A model generated the notes under the pieces. That model did not search any database. It was given only the letters and a program-made list of their open reading frames with translations, and was not told the origin of the DNA. Both the position numbers and the translations under genes were made by a program. Shown piece by piece: positions 1 through 13,984 of a DNA stretch of 64,000 nucleotides. This DNA comes from Erpobdella octoculata (Eukaryota > Annelida > Clitellata > Hirudinida > Erpobdellidae), in contig OZ022242.1 of the NCBI GenBank assembly GCA_963978895.1, positions 26,367,424 to 26,431,423 on the forward strand, written 5' to 3'. Every line of letters begins with the position of its first letter. Positions within the stretch are counted from its first letter, which is position 1.

Positions 1-3000
1 TTAAAAATAAATAAATCACCGAAGTAGTAGTCGGCGGGTTTTCCCAATTTTAAACAAGTTGTAAAATTATTATTAACGACAATTTACTATTTTGCAATTA
101 TTATTCCTCTTATTTTAATTATTATTAATAACGAAGATTAACTATTTTGCTAATATTATTCCGATGATTGGAAAGTTCGACGCTTTGTGGATATATTTAA
201 TGAAATTATTATTAACGACATTTTACTATTTTGCAATTATTATTCTTCTTATTGTAATTATTAATTGCTGATAATATTCCTGTTATTGGAAAGTTCGACG
301 CCTTGCGGATACATTTAATGAAATTTTACTATTTTGCAATTATTATTCTTTTTATTTTAAATATTAATAATATTATTATTTACGAAAATAAACTAATTTG
401 ATAATATTATTCCTATTATTGGAAAGTTCGACGCCTTGCGGATATATTTTGATCCTACGTCATAACTCAATATAAACAAGTTGAAAATAAATAAATCACC
501 AAAGTAGTACATCGCCGGGTTTTCACAATATCAGCCATTAAAGTTTGGGTTTCTTCTTAGGCTTTTTTTCACTATCACCCAAACTATATTGTTTTTTTGT
601 AGGCTGTTTTTTTCGATACTATCCATTTAATATTGTGTTTTTCGTAAGCGGTTTTTTCACTATCACCCAGTAAATTTTGTTTTTTTCGTAGGCTGTTTTT
701 CCCGATCACATCCAATAAATATTGTGTTTTTCGTATTCGGCTTTTTCACTATCACACAATAAATGTGGTTTATCTTGTAGGATATTTTTTCCAATATCGT
801 CCATTTAAGGTTTTTTCGTAGGCAGTTTTTCCAAAATCATCCAATCAATTAGATGACCATTTCAAACTGTTTTGAAGTGAAAAATCTTCTGCTACTGGCT
901 GAAATAGTCACATGCTTCGCTTGCGAAGCGTGCGTAAAGTTATTACTATATAAGCGCATTGGTTTTGCTTTTAGCTTAGAGTGCTCTTTGAGTGCAATTA
1001 CCTTTATTATTAATATGTAAAAACTCACACGCTTCGCGCGCGAAGCGTGCGTCAAGTGCTGGTTCCTAACATAAAAGCGCAATGATGTATTATGTCACCC
1101 GATTAGCATCTGCAGGTCTGAAAAAACTCACGTTGATAGATTATGAGACGCTGAACAAGGTTTGTTAGGGCACTTTTTTGTTAAATTGTTTAAATAAAAA
1201 GTTATTAGCCGCGAAAGTCTAACGCTTTGCGGATATATATAGCATCGTACGTCATCGCTAAATATAGACAAGTTGAAAATAAATAAATCACCAAAGTAGT
1301 AGTCGGCGGGTTTTTTATTTATGTAAATTATTATTAACGACAATTTACTGTTTTGCAATTATTATTCCTCTTATTTTAATTATTATTAATAACGAAGATT
1401 AACTATTTTGCTAATATTATTTCTATTATTGGAAAGTTCGACGCTTTGCGGAAATATTTAATGAAATTATTATTAACGACATTTTTATATTTTGTAATTA
1501 TTATTCCTCTTATTTTAATTATTAATATTTATTTATGTAAATTATTATTAACGACAATTATTTTAATTATTATTAATAACGAAGATTAACTATTTTGCTA
1601 ATATTATTTCTATTATTGGAAAGTTCGACGCTATGCGGAAATATTTAATGAAATTATTATTAACGACATTTTTCTATTTTGTTATTATTATTCCTCTTAT
1701 TTTAATTATCAATAATATTATTAATTACGAAAATTAACTAATTTTCTAATATTATTCCTATTATAATAGGAATAATTATTGGAATACGCCATAACTCAAT
1801 ATAAACAAGTTGAAAATAAATAAATCACCGAAGTTTTAGTCGGCGGGTTTTTCCCAATTTTAAACAAGTTGTAAATTATTATTATTAACGACAATTTACT
1901 ATTTTATAAAACGTGTTCATATGCAACTGGCTATAATAGTCACACGCTTCGCTTGCAAAGCTTGCGTAAATTATTAATATAATAGTTAATAGCGCATAGG
2001 TGTTGTTTTTGAGCTTGGCTTAGAGTGCGATTTGAGTGCGACTAGTTTTATTATTAATATGTAAAAACTCACACGCGCGCGAAGCGTGCGTCAAGTGCTG
2101 GTCCCTACTATAAAAGCGCAATGATGTATTATGTATGTATGTCACCCGATTAGCATCTGCAGGTCTGAAAAAACTCACGTTGATAGATTATGAGACGCTG
2201 AACAAGGTTTGTTAGGGCACTTTTTTGTTAAATTGTTTAAATAAAAAGTTATTAGCCGCGAAAGTTTAACGCTTTGCGGATAAATATAGCATTGTTCGTC
2301 ATCGCTAAATATAGACAAGTTGAAAATAAATAAATCACCAAAGTAGTAGTCGGCGGGTTTTTTATTTATGTAAATTATAATTAACGACAATTTACTATTT
2401 TGCAATTATTATTCCTCTTATTTTAATTATTATTAATAACGAAGATTAACTATTTTGCTAATATTATTTCTATTATTGGAAAATTCGACGCTTTGCGGAA
2501 ATATTTAATGAAAGTATTATTAACGACATTTTTCTATTTTGTTATTATTATTCCTTTTATTTTAATTATTAATAATATTATTAATTACGAAAATTAACTA
2601 ATTTGCTAATATTATTCCTATTATTGGAAAGTTGCACGCTTTGTGGCTTTGCGGATATATATAGCATCGTACGTCATCGCTAAATATAGACAAGTTGAAA
2701 ATAAATAAATCACCGAAGTAGTAGTCGGCGGGTTTTTTATTTATGTAAATTATTATTAACGACAATTTACTATTTTGCAATTATTATTCCTCTTATTTTA
2801 ATTATTATTAATAACGAAGATTAACTATTTTGCTAATATAATTTCTATTATTGGAAAGTTCGACGCTTTGCGGAAATATTTAATGAAATCATTATTAACG
2901 ACATTTTTCTATTTTGTTATTATTATTCCTCTTATTTTAATTACTAATAATATTATTAATTACGAAAATTAACTAATTTTCTAATATTATTCCTATTATA

Positions 3001-6000
3001 TTGGAATGCGCCATAACTCAATATAAACAAGTTGAAAATAAATAAATCACCGAAGTAGTAGTCGGCGGGTTTTTCCCAATTTTAAACAAGTTGTAAATTA
3101 TTATTATTAACGACAATTTACTATTTTATAAAACGTGTTCATATGCAATTGGCTATAATAGTCACACGCTTCGCTTGCGAAGCGTGCGTAAAGTTATTAC
3201 TATAATAGCGCATAGGTGTTGTTTTTGAGCTTAAAGTGCAATTTGATATCGACTACCTTTACTATTAATATGTAAAAACTCACACGCTTCGCGCGCGAAG
3301 CGTGCGTCAACTGCTGGTTCCTAACATAAAAGCGCAATGATGTATGTATTATGTATTATGTATGTCACCCGATTAGCATCTGCAGGTCTGAAAAAACTCA
3401 CGTAGATAGATTATGAGACGCTGAACACAATTTGTTAAGCCACTTTATGTTAAAAATGTTTAAATAAAAAGTTATTAGCCGCGAAAGTTCTACGCTTTGC
3501 GGATATATATATAATGCATCGTACGTCATCGCTGAATATAAACAAGTTGAAAATAAATAAATCTTCGAAGTAGAAAGCCGGCGGGTTTTTCCCAATTATA
3601 ATTATATAAAAATATAAATTATTCCAATATTATTAATAAAGAAAATTAACTAATTTGCTAATATCATTCCTATTATTGGAAAGTTCTACGCTTTGCGGAT
3701 ATATATAATGAAATTATTATTAACGACATTTTACTATTTTGCAATTATTATTCCTCTTATTTTAAATATTATTAATATTAATATTTACGAAAATTAACTA
3801 ATTTAGATTAATTTCCTATTATCGGAAAGTTCTACGCTTTGCGGACATATTTAATGAAATTATTATTAACGACATTTTACTATTTTGCAATTATTATTCC
3901 TCTTATTTTAATTAATAATAATATTATTATTTACGAAAACTAACTAATTTGCTAATATTATTCCTACTATTGGAAAGTTCGACGCTTTGCGGATACATCT
4001 AATGAAATTATTATTAACGACATTTTACTATTTTGCAATTATTATTCCTCTTATTGTAATAATTGCTAATTAATAATAATTTCCTATTATTGAAAAGTTC
4101 GACGCTTTGCGGATATATTTTGAGCATACGTCATAGCTCAATATAAACAAGTTGAAAATAAATAAATCACCGGCGGGTTTTCCCAATATCAGCCATTGAA
4201 GGTTGGGTTTTTTGTAGGCGGTTTTTTTCATTATCAGGCTGGGTTTTTTCGTAGGATGTTTTTCCAAAATTGCCCAATAATAGTTTTTTTTCGTAAGAGT
4301 TTTTTTTTCTATATTAGCTGTTACAGTTTGTTTTTTTTTCGTAGGCTGTTTTTCCGATACCATTCAATAAATATTGTGTTTTTCGTTGGCTGTTATTTCC
4401 AAAAACATCCAATTTAGGTTTTTTTCGTATGCGGCTTTCTCACCATCACCCAATAAATGTTTTTTTCGTAGGCAGATTTTCTAAAATCATCCAATCAAAG
4501 AGAAGACCATTCCATAACATGTTCAAGTGAAAAATCTTCATCTACTGTCTATAATAGTCACACGCTTCGTTGGCGAAGCGTGCGTAAAGTTATTACTATA
4601 ATAACGCATTGGTGTTGTTTTTGTGCTTAGAGTGCTATTTTAGTGCGACTACTTTTACTATTAATATGTAAAAACTCACACGCTTCGCGCGCGAAGCGTG
4701 CGTCAAGTGCTGGTTCCCTACTATAAAAGCGCAATGATGTAATATGTATTATGTATGTCACCCGATTAGCATCTACAGGTCTGAAAATACTCACGTTGAT
4801 AGATTATGAGACGCTGAACACGGTTTGTTAAGGCACTTTTTTGCAAAAATGTTTAAATAAAAAGTTATTAGCCGCGAAAGTTTAACGCTATGCGGATACA
4901 TATAAGGCATCGTACGTCATCATTCAATATAAACAAGTTGAAAATAAATAAATCACCGAAATAGTAGTCGGCGGGGTTTTTCCAAGTTTAAACAAGTTGT
5001 AAATTATTATTAACGACAATTTACTATATTGCAATTTTTATTCATCTTATTTCAACTATTAATAATATTATTATTAACGAAGATTAACTATGTTGCCAAT
5101 ATTATTCCTAATATTGGAAAGTTCGACGCATTGCGAATATATTTAATGAAATTATTATTAACGACATATTACTATTTTGTAATTATTATTCCTTTTACTT
5201 TAATTATTAGTAATATTATAAATAACGAAAATTAACTTTTTTGCTAATATTATTCCTATTATTGGAAAGTTCGACGCTTTGCGAATACATTTAATGAAAT
5301 TATTATTAACGACATTTCACTATTTTGCAATTATTATTCCTCCTATTTTAATTATTAATAATATTATTAATAACGAAAATTAACTAATTTGCTAATATTA
5401 TTCCTATTAATGGAAAGTTCGACGCTTTGTGGATATATTTAAGGAAATTATTATTAACGACATTATTTATTTTAATACATTATATATAATATATTAATAT
5501 ATTAAATAAAAAGTTATTAGCCGCGAAAGTTTAACGCTTTGCGAATATAATTTGAGCATACGTCATAACTCATTATAAACAAGTTGAAAATAAATAAATC
5601 ACCGAAGTAGTACATCGGCGGGTTTTCCCAATATCAGGCATTGAAGATTGGGTTTTTTGTAGGCGTTTTTTTTTCATTATCAGCCATTAAAAGTTGGGTT
5701 GTTTCTTAGGCTTTTTTTTAATAGCTTTTTTTTCACCATCACCCAAAATATATTGTTCATTTCGTAGGCGTTTTTTCCCTATCACCCAATAAATGTTGTT
5801 TTTTCGTAGGCTGTTTTTCCGATACCATTAAAAAATAGTGTTTTTCATAGGGGGATTTTTCACTATCACCCATTTAACATAAATTTTTTCGTAGGCTGTT
5901 TTTCCAAATCGACTATTTAAGGTTTTTTTTGCGTAGGCTTTTTTCCTAAATCATCCAATCAAATAGAATACAATTCCAAAACTTGTCCAAGTGAAAAATC

Positions 6001-6956
6001 ATCTGCTACTAACTATTTTAGTCACTTAAAGTTATTACTATATTAGCGCATTGGTGTTGTTTTTGTGCTTAGAGTGCTATTTAAGTGCGACTACTTTTAC
6101 TATTAATATGTAAAAACTCACACGCTTCGCGCGCGAAGCGTGCGTCAAGTGCTGGTTCCCTACTATAGAAGCGCAATGATGTAATATGTATTATGTATGT
6201 CACCCGATTAGCATCTTCAGGTCTGAAAAAACTCACGTTGATAGATTATGAGACGCTGAACACGGTTTGTTAGGGCACTTTTTTGCTAAAATGTTTAAAT
6301 AAAAAGTTATTAGCCGCGAAAGTTTAACGCAATGCGGATACATATAAGGCATCGTACGTCATCTTTCAATATAAACAAGTTGAAAATAAATAAATCACCG
6401 AAATAGTAGTCGGCGGGGTTTTTCCAAGTTTAAACAAGTTGTTAATTATTATTAACGACAATTTACTATATTGCAATTTTTATTCATCTTATTTCAACTA
6501 TTAATAATATTATTATTAACGAAGATTAACTATGTTGCTAATATTCTTCTTAATATTGGAAAGTTCGACGCATTGCGGATATATTTAATGAAATTATTAT
6601 TAACGACATTATTTTGTAATTTTTATTCCTCTTATTTTAATTAGTAGTAATATTATAAATAACGAAAATTAACTTTTTTGCTAATTTTATTCCTATTATT
6701 GGAAAGTTCAACGCTTTCTTTTATTAAAGACATTTTTCTAATTTTTAATTATTCATCCTCTTATTTTAATTATTCATAATATTATTATTTAGGAATAATA
6801 ACTAATTTGCTAATAATATTCCTATTATTGGAAAGTTCGATGCTTTGCGAATATATTTTGAGCATACGTCATAACTCAATATAAACAAGTTCAATACAAA
6901 TAAATCACCGAAATAGTACATCGGCGGGTTTTCCCAATATCAGCCATTGATACGTT
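1..6956. repeat. AT-rich composite tandem repeat, family A
   Basis: No gene is supported here. The stretch is built from recurring modules. One is a ~150-bp AT-rich unit with the phrase GGAAAGTTCGACGCTTTGCGG. Another is a T-rich ~45-bp subrepeat (about 530-840, 4200-4500 and 5640-5960). A third is a pair of GC-rich hairpins around GCTTCGC/GCGAAGC (908-934 with 1026-1050; 3164-3188 with 3282-3306; 4561-4584 with 4678-4702; a degraded pair at 1952 and 2072; only the second at 6120-6145). The fourth is a ~230-bp module starting near CACCCGATTAGCATC (about 1096, 2150, 3367, 4755 and 6195). Modules recur in the same order with 1.0-1.5 kb spacing, so this is a higher-order satellite. Short ORFs inside recur because the DNA recurs. 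Confidence 0.85.
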
Positions 6957-7081
6957 GTTTTTCTATTTCAGTTTTCATTAATGTTTATTCTCGTAGTTTT
7001 CATTAATGTTTATTCTCGTCGTTTTATAGTTTCATTCTATTTTCGCATTATAGTAAATACATTTTAACTTCGTAATTTAAA

Positions 7082-7123
7082 GGGCTCCGAAGATGCTTTT
7101 CTGCGAAACCGATCGGTCAGCCC
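7082..7123 (+). ncRNA. Degenerate hammerhead ribozyme (PLE type)
   Basis: Stem I pairs GGGCT (7082-7086) with AGCCC (7119-7123). The core reads CCGAAGA, then T, a short GC/GC stem II, GAAA, and stem III ACC/GGT with a 4-nt loop, then C at the cleavage position. The second core base is C instead of the invariant U4, so the copy is probably inactive. It lies 38 nt upstream of a PLE-type ORF start, the arrangement known for Penelope-like elements. Confidence 0.6.
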
Positions 7124-7160
7124 TCGTTTTTAATAAATCTATTTAAAAAACGGAGTTATC

Positions 7161-7707
<547 letters not shown>

Positions 7708-8542
7708 TCTATATATATAAAAGAACATGTCCTGACTGATAATCAACGCCGAGCTCAAACGCCTCATCCTAGGAACGTGAAATTTGGAACTTATATTACT
7801 TTTATAGCGTAAACATCCGCTAAGAAAGGATTTTTGAAAATTTTGCTCCTGAGGGGAAAAAACTGGAAAACAAACTTTTTTCTAAAAAAATTTTCTAAAA
7901 ATTTTTTCTGAAATTTAGTATATAGATTCTTTTTGAAAAATAAAAAGATACGTGTTTCACCATTTTTTGAAAATTCGGTTTCCCGGACCTCAAATGTGGG
8001 TTGGAAAATTGGGTTATTTGGTTTTTAAAGTAGCTTCTACTCAAAAACTGTTAATGCTACAGGAGTAAAAATTAGTATTTAGTTTCTACTCCAAAAATAA
8101 TAAAATACGTGTTTTAGCATATTTTGAAAATTTGGTTTCCAGGACTTCAAATGTGGGGTGGAAAATAGGACTAATTGTCTTTTATAGCAACTGCTACTCA
8201 AAAACAGTAAATACCACAGATGTAAAAATTATTATTTAGTTTCTTTTCTAAAAATAAAGATATGCTTCACCATTTTTTACAAAATTAATACTTAGTATCT
8301 ACTCAAAAAAAAAGATATACGTGTTTCATCATTTTTTGGGTTATTTGGTTTTTAAAGTAGCTGCTACTCAAAAACTGTTAATGCTACAGAAGTAAAAATT
8401 AGTATTTAGTTTCTACTCCAAAAATAATAAAATACGTGTTTTAGCATTTTTTGAAAAATTTGGTTTCCAGGACCTCAAATGTAAGGTGCAAAATAGAGTT
8501 ATTTGATTTTAAAAATTACTGCTACTCAAAAACTGTAAGTGG

Positions 8543-8672
<130 letters not shown>

Positions 8673-8714
8673 GTATATAGTATGTATATATCTATATATA
8701 TAAAAGAACATGTC

Positions 8715-8815
8715 CTGACTGACTGACTGACTGACTGACTGACTGACTGACTGACTGACTGACTGACTGACTGACTGACTGACTGACTGACTGACTGACT
8801 GACTGACTGACTGAC
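8715..8815. repeat. (CTGA)n microsatellite
   Basis: About 25 units of CTGA beginning ~24 bp inside the Helitron 5' head at 8691. Other heads carry the same tract at different lengths. The head at 7708 has essentially one unit. Confidence 0.97.
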
Positions 8816-9961
8816 AGATGACTGACTGATAATCAACGCCGAGCTCAAACGCCTCATCCTAGGAACGGGAAATTTGGAACTTATATTACTTTTATAGCGT
8901 AAACATCCGCTAAGAAAGGATTTTTGAAAATTTTGCTCCTGAGGGGAAAAAACTGGAAAACAAACTTTTTTCTAAAGCAATGTATATCTCGAAAACCAAA
9001 AATGAGGAGATTTTGAAATTTGGTATATAGATTTTTTTTGAAAAATAAAAAGATACGTGTTTCACCATTTTCTGAAAATTCGGTTTCCCGGACCTCAAAT
9101 GTGGGTTGGAAAATTGGGTTATTTGGTTTTTAAAGTAGCTTCTACTCAAAAACTGTTAATGCTACGAAAGTAAAAATTAGTATTTAGTTTCTACTCTAAA
9201 AATAATGATATACAAGTTTCACAATTTTTTGAAAATTTGGTTTCCAGGACTTCAAATGTGGGGTGGAAAATAGGGTTATTTGGTTTTTAAAGTAACTGCT
9301 ACTCAAAATCAGTAAATACCACAGATGTAAAAATTATTATTTAGTTTCTTTTCTAAAAATAAAGATATACGTGTTTCACCATTTTTTGAAAATTCGGTTT
9401 CCCGGACCTCAAATGTGGGTTGGAAAATTGGGTTATTTGGTTTTTAAAGTAGCTTCTACTCAAAAACTGTTAATGCTACAGGAGTAAAAATTAGTATTTA
9501 GTTTCTACTCCAAAAATAATAAAATACGTGTTTTAGCATATTTTGAAAATTTGGTTTCCAGGACTTCAAATGTGGGGTGGAAAATAGGACTAATTGTCTT
9601 TTATAGCAACTGCTACTCAAAAACAGTAAATACCACAGATGTAAAAATTATTATTTAGTTTCTTTTCTAAAAATAAAGATATGCTTCACCATTTTTTACA
9701 AAATTAATACTTAGTATCTACTCAAAAAAAAAGATATACGTGTTTCATCATTTTTTGGGTTATTTGGTTTTTAAAGTAGCTGCTACTCAAAAACTGTTAA
9801 TGCTACAGAAGTAAAAATTAGTATTTAGTTTCTACTCCAAAAATAATAAAATACGTGTTTTAGCATTTTTTGAAAAATTTGGTTTCCAGGACCTCAAATG
9901 TAAGGTGCAAAATAGAGTTATTTGATTTTAAAAATTACTGCTACTCAAAAACTGTAAGTGG

Positions 9962-10069
<108 letters not shown>

Positions 10070-10111
10070 GTATATAGTATGTATATATCTATATATATAA
10101 AAGAACATGTC

Positions 10112-10228
10112 CTGACTGACTGACTGACTGACTGACTGACTGACTGACTGACTGACTGACTGACTGACTGACTGACTGACTGACTGACTGACTGACTGAC
10201 TGACTGACTGACTGACTGACTGACTGAC
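10112..10228. repeat. (CTGA)n microsatellite
   Basis: About 29 CTGA units just inside the head at 10088. Confidence 0.97.
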
Positions 10229-11339
10229 AGATGACTGACTGATAATCAACGCCGAGCTCAAACGCCTCATCCTAGGAACGGGAAATTTGGAACTTATATT
10301 ACTTTTATAGCGTAAACATCCGCTAAGAAAGGATTTTTGAAAATTTTGCTCCTGAGGGGAAAAAACTGGAAAACAAACTTTTTTCTAAAGCAATGTATAT
10401 CTCGAAAACCAAAAATGAGGAGATTTTGAAATTTGGTATATAGATTTTTTTTGAAAAATAAAAAGATACGTGTTTCACCATTTTCTGAAAATTCGGTTTC
10501 CCGGACCTCAAATGTGGGTTGGAAAATTGGGTTATTTGGTTTTTAAAGTAGCTTCTACTCAAAAACTGTTAATGCTACGAAAGTAAAAATTAGTATTTAG
10601 TTTCTACTCTAAAAATAATGATATACAAGTTTCACAATTTTTTGAAAATTTGGTTTCCAGGACTTCAAATGTGGGGTGGAAAATAGGGTTATTTGGTTTT
10701 TAAAGTAACTGCTACTCAAAATCAGTAAATACCACAGATGTAAAAATTATTATTTAGTTTCTTTTCTAAAAATAAAGATATACGTGTTTCACCATTTTTT
10801 ACAAATTTGGTTTCCAGGACCTCAAATGTGGGTTGGAAAATTGGGTTATTATGTTTTTAAAGTAGCTTCTACTCAAAAACTGTTAATGCTACGAAAAAAA
10901 AAATTAGTATTTAGTTTCTACTCTAAAAATAATGATATACGGGTTTCACAATTTTTTGAAAATTTGGTTTCCAGGACTTCAAATGTGGGGTGGAAAATAG
11001 GGTTATTTGGTTTTTAAAGTAACTGCTACTCAACAATTGTAATTGCCACAGATGTATCAACTTAAAAAAAAAAAGATATACGTGTTTCATCATTTTTTGG
11101 GTTATTTCATTTTTAAATTAGCTGCTACTTAAAAACTGTTAATGCTACAGAAGTAAAAATTAGTATTTAGTTTCTACTCCAAAAATAATGAAATACGTGT
11201 TTTAGCATTTTTTGAAAATTTGGTTTCCAGGACCTCAAATGTAAGGTTGAAAATAGAGTTATTTAATTTTAAAAATTACTGCTACTCAAACACTGTAAGT
11301 GGTAATATATATATATCTATATATATAAAAGAACATGTC

Positions 11340-11500
11340 CTGACTGACTGACTGACTGACTGACTGACTGACTGACTGACTGACTGACTGACTGACTGAC
11401 TGACTGACTGACTGACTGACTGACTGACTGACTGACTGACTGACTGACTGACTGACTGACTGACTGACTGACTGACTGACTGACTGACTGACTGACTGAC
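11340..11500. repeat. (CTGA)n microsatellite
   Basis: About 40 CTGA units, the longest of the three tracts, just inside the head at 11316. Confidence 0.97.
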
Positions 11501-12659
11501 AGATGACTGACTGATAATCAACGCCGAGCTCAAACGCCTCATCCTAGGAACGTGAAATTTAGAACTTATATTACTTTTATAGCGTAAACATCCGCTAAAA
11601 AAGGATTTTTGAAAATTTTGCTCCTGAGGGGAAGAAACTGGAAAACAAACTTTTTTCTAAAACAATGTATATCTCGAAAACCAAAAATGAGGAGATTTTG
11701 AAATTTGGTATATGGATTCTTCTTAAAAAATAAAAAGATACGTGTTTTACCATTTTTTGAAAATTCGGTTTCCCGAACCTCAAATGTGGGTTGGAAAATT
11801 GGGTTATTTGGTTTTTAGCTACTTAGCTGCAACTCAAAAACTGTGAATGATACAGGAGTAAAAATTAATATTTAGTTTCTACTCCAAAAATAATGAAATA
11901 CGTGTTTTAGCATTTTTTGAAAATTTGATTTCCAGGACTTCAAATGTTGGGTGGAAAATAGGGTTATTTGTTTTTTAAAGTAACTGCTACTCAAAAACTG
12001 TAAAAACCACAGATTTAAAAATTAGTATTTAGTTTCTATTCTAAAAATAAAGATATATGGGTTTCACCATTTTTTATAAATTTGGTTTTCAGGACCTTAA
12101 ATTTGGGCTGGACAATAGGATTACTTGGTTTTTAAAGTAACTGATACTCAAAAACTGTAAATGCTACAAAAGTAAAATTTAGTATTTAGTTTCTACTCTA
12201 AAAATAATGATATAGGTATTTCACTATTTTTTGAAAATTTGGTTTTCAGGACCTCAAATGTGGGGTGGAAAATTGGGTTACTTGGTTTTTAAAGTAACTG
12301 CTACTCAAAAACTGTAAATGCTACAAAAGTAAAAATTAGTATTTAGTTTCTACTCTAAAAATAAGGATATATGTTTTTCACCATTTTTTGAAATTTTGGT
12401 TTTCAGGACCTCAAATGTGGGATGGAAAAAAGGTTTCTTTGGTTTTCAAAGTAACTGCTACTCAAAAACTGTGAATGCTACAGATGTCAAAATTAGTATT
12501 TAGTATTTACTCAAAAAATAATGATATAAGTGTTTCAACATTTTTTTAAAAATTTGGTATCCAGGACCTCAAATGTGGGGTGGAAATAAGAGTTATTTGA
12601 TTTCAAAATAACTGCTACTCAAAAACTGTAAGTGCTACAAATGAAAAAATTAGTATTTT

Positions 12660-13020
12660 GAAGGTTTGTGCCGGTTAAAAGTAGCTAAGTCCAGTTTATC
12701 ACCGGTTGGGCCAAGCCGTTGTTTTAGAGTCTTCACACGGGCCAGGCCAAACCTTAAATCAAAGTGGGACGGGCCGAGGTTTTTCACTAAGCATATAGAT
12801 ATTTTAGTGATTTTAGGGTCTTTAGTTGGGCCGGGCCAAACCTGAAGTCAAGGTGGGACGGGCCGAGGTTTTTCATCAAGTATATAGAACTTCTAGGCCT
12901 GTAAGAATGGGCCGGGCCTATTTCAAACGGGCTGTTCCGAGCCAGGAGTTTAGGTTTTTAAAACGGGCTGGGCTAAGTTGTCGACGGGCCGAGCCGAGAC
13001 CTAAAAAATTGATCTCTACT
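12660..13020. repeat. GC-richer GGGCCGGGCC-type block in Helitron 3' part
   Basis: This block differs sharply in composition from the AT-rich Helitron body. It has repeated phrases such as GGGCCGGGCC, GGGACGGGCCGAGG and GGGCCGAGCCGAG spaced roughly 40-110 bp. The ORF crossing it has no recognisable protein features. It could be captured DNA or an older repeat carried next to the Helitron 3' end. Confidence 0.5.
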
Positions 13021-13081
13021 TTGGATGCACGGTTCAAACTCTCTAATTTCATGCGAGCGAAGCCGCTACGGGCACTGCTAG

Positions 13082-13789
13082 TTAATTATATTATTATTTA
13101 AGAAAATTAACTAATTTGCTAATATTATTCCTATTATTGGAAAGTTCGACGCTTTGCGGATATATTTTGAGCATACGTCATAACTCAATATAAACAAGCT
13201 GAAAATAATTTTAGGCTGGGTTTTTTTGTAGGCTGTTTTTATCATTATCAGCCATTAAAGGTTGGGTTTTTTCTTAGGCTTCTTTTCACTATCACCAAAA
13301 ATATGTTGTTTTTTCCATACTATCCATTAAATATTGTGTTTTTCTTAGGCGGTTTTTTCACTGTCACCCATTAAATGTTGTTTTTTTCGTAGGCTGTTTT
13401 TTCCGATCAAATCCAATTAATATTGTGTTTTTCGTATTGGTTTTTTCCACTATCACACAATAAATGTGTTTTTTGTAGGCTATTTTTGCAATATAGCCCA
13501 TTTAAAGTTTGTTCGTAGGCAGTTTTTTCAAAATCATCCAATCAAATAGAAGATTTCAAGTTAAAAATCATCTGCTACTGGCTGACATAGTCACATGCTT
13601 CGCTTGCGAAGCGTGCATTAAGTTATTACTATATAAGCGCATTCAAATCAAATCAAATCAATAAATCATTTGATTAGGCGTTGTTTTTGAGCTTAGAGTG
13701 CTATTTGAGTGCGACTACCTTTACTATTAATATGTAAAAACTCACACGCTTCGCGCGCGAAGCGTGCGTCAAGTGCTGGTTCTTTGATA
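13082..13789. repeat. Family A repeat segment
   Basis: Family A resumes right after the Helitron. It contains the 150-bp unit start, the T-rich ~45-bp subrepeats (13215-13545) and both GC-rich hairpins (about 13597 and 13743). It ends with CAAGTGCTGGTT, followed immediately by PLE sequence. Confidence 0.8.
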
Positions 13790-13790
13790 A

Positions 13791-13970
13791 TTTCGGTTCT
13801 TTCTGTTTGTTTACTTTTCTTGTTTTACGTTTGACCCTGATGATGGCTGACATAGCTGAAACGGTCCGTCGGTCTGACAATAAAAGTTTAACAAAACTGC
13901 TTAACGTTGGTCATCTTTCTTAATAATTTAACCTGATTAAATAGTAAGACTACAACATGACAACGCCTTC
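13791..13970 (+). mobile_element. Penelope-like element fragment with hammerhead
   Basis: The upstream piece (GATAATTTCGGTTCTTTCTG) also occurs at 26322-26350 next to other PLE heads, which defines a family. It carries the hammerhead at 13833 and ~90 nt of downstream leader, then stops before any recognisable head motif. LINE sequence follows. Confidence 0.55.
13833..13874 (+). ncRNA. Hammerhead ribozyme, PLE type
   Basis: Stem I pairs GACC (13833-13836) with GGTC (13871-13874). The CTGATGA box spans 13837-13843 and is followed by an extra T. Stem II is GGCT/AGCT with one G-T pair and a 5-nt loop. GAA lies at 13858-13860, stem III is ACG/CGT with a 3-nt loop, and the cleavage position is C13870. 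All core positions match the hammerhead consensus except the extra T, which every copy in this window shares. The very short stem III is typical of PLE hammerheads. Activity is inferred. Confidence 0.75.
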
Positions 13971-13984
13971 TACAATAGGATTAA

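Noticed and set aside
1128..1358. Repeated ~76-codon ORFs starting MQNSKLSLIII (also 2175, 2598)
   Set aside because: They recur because family A DNA recurs. One copy is shortened and another changed in frame, with no domain and a biased composition.
1..6956. CRISPR array
   Set aside because: Units are long, lack unique equal-length spacers, and the context is eukaryotic.
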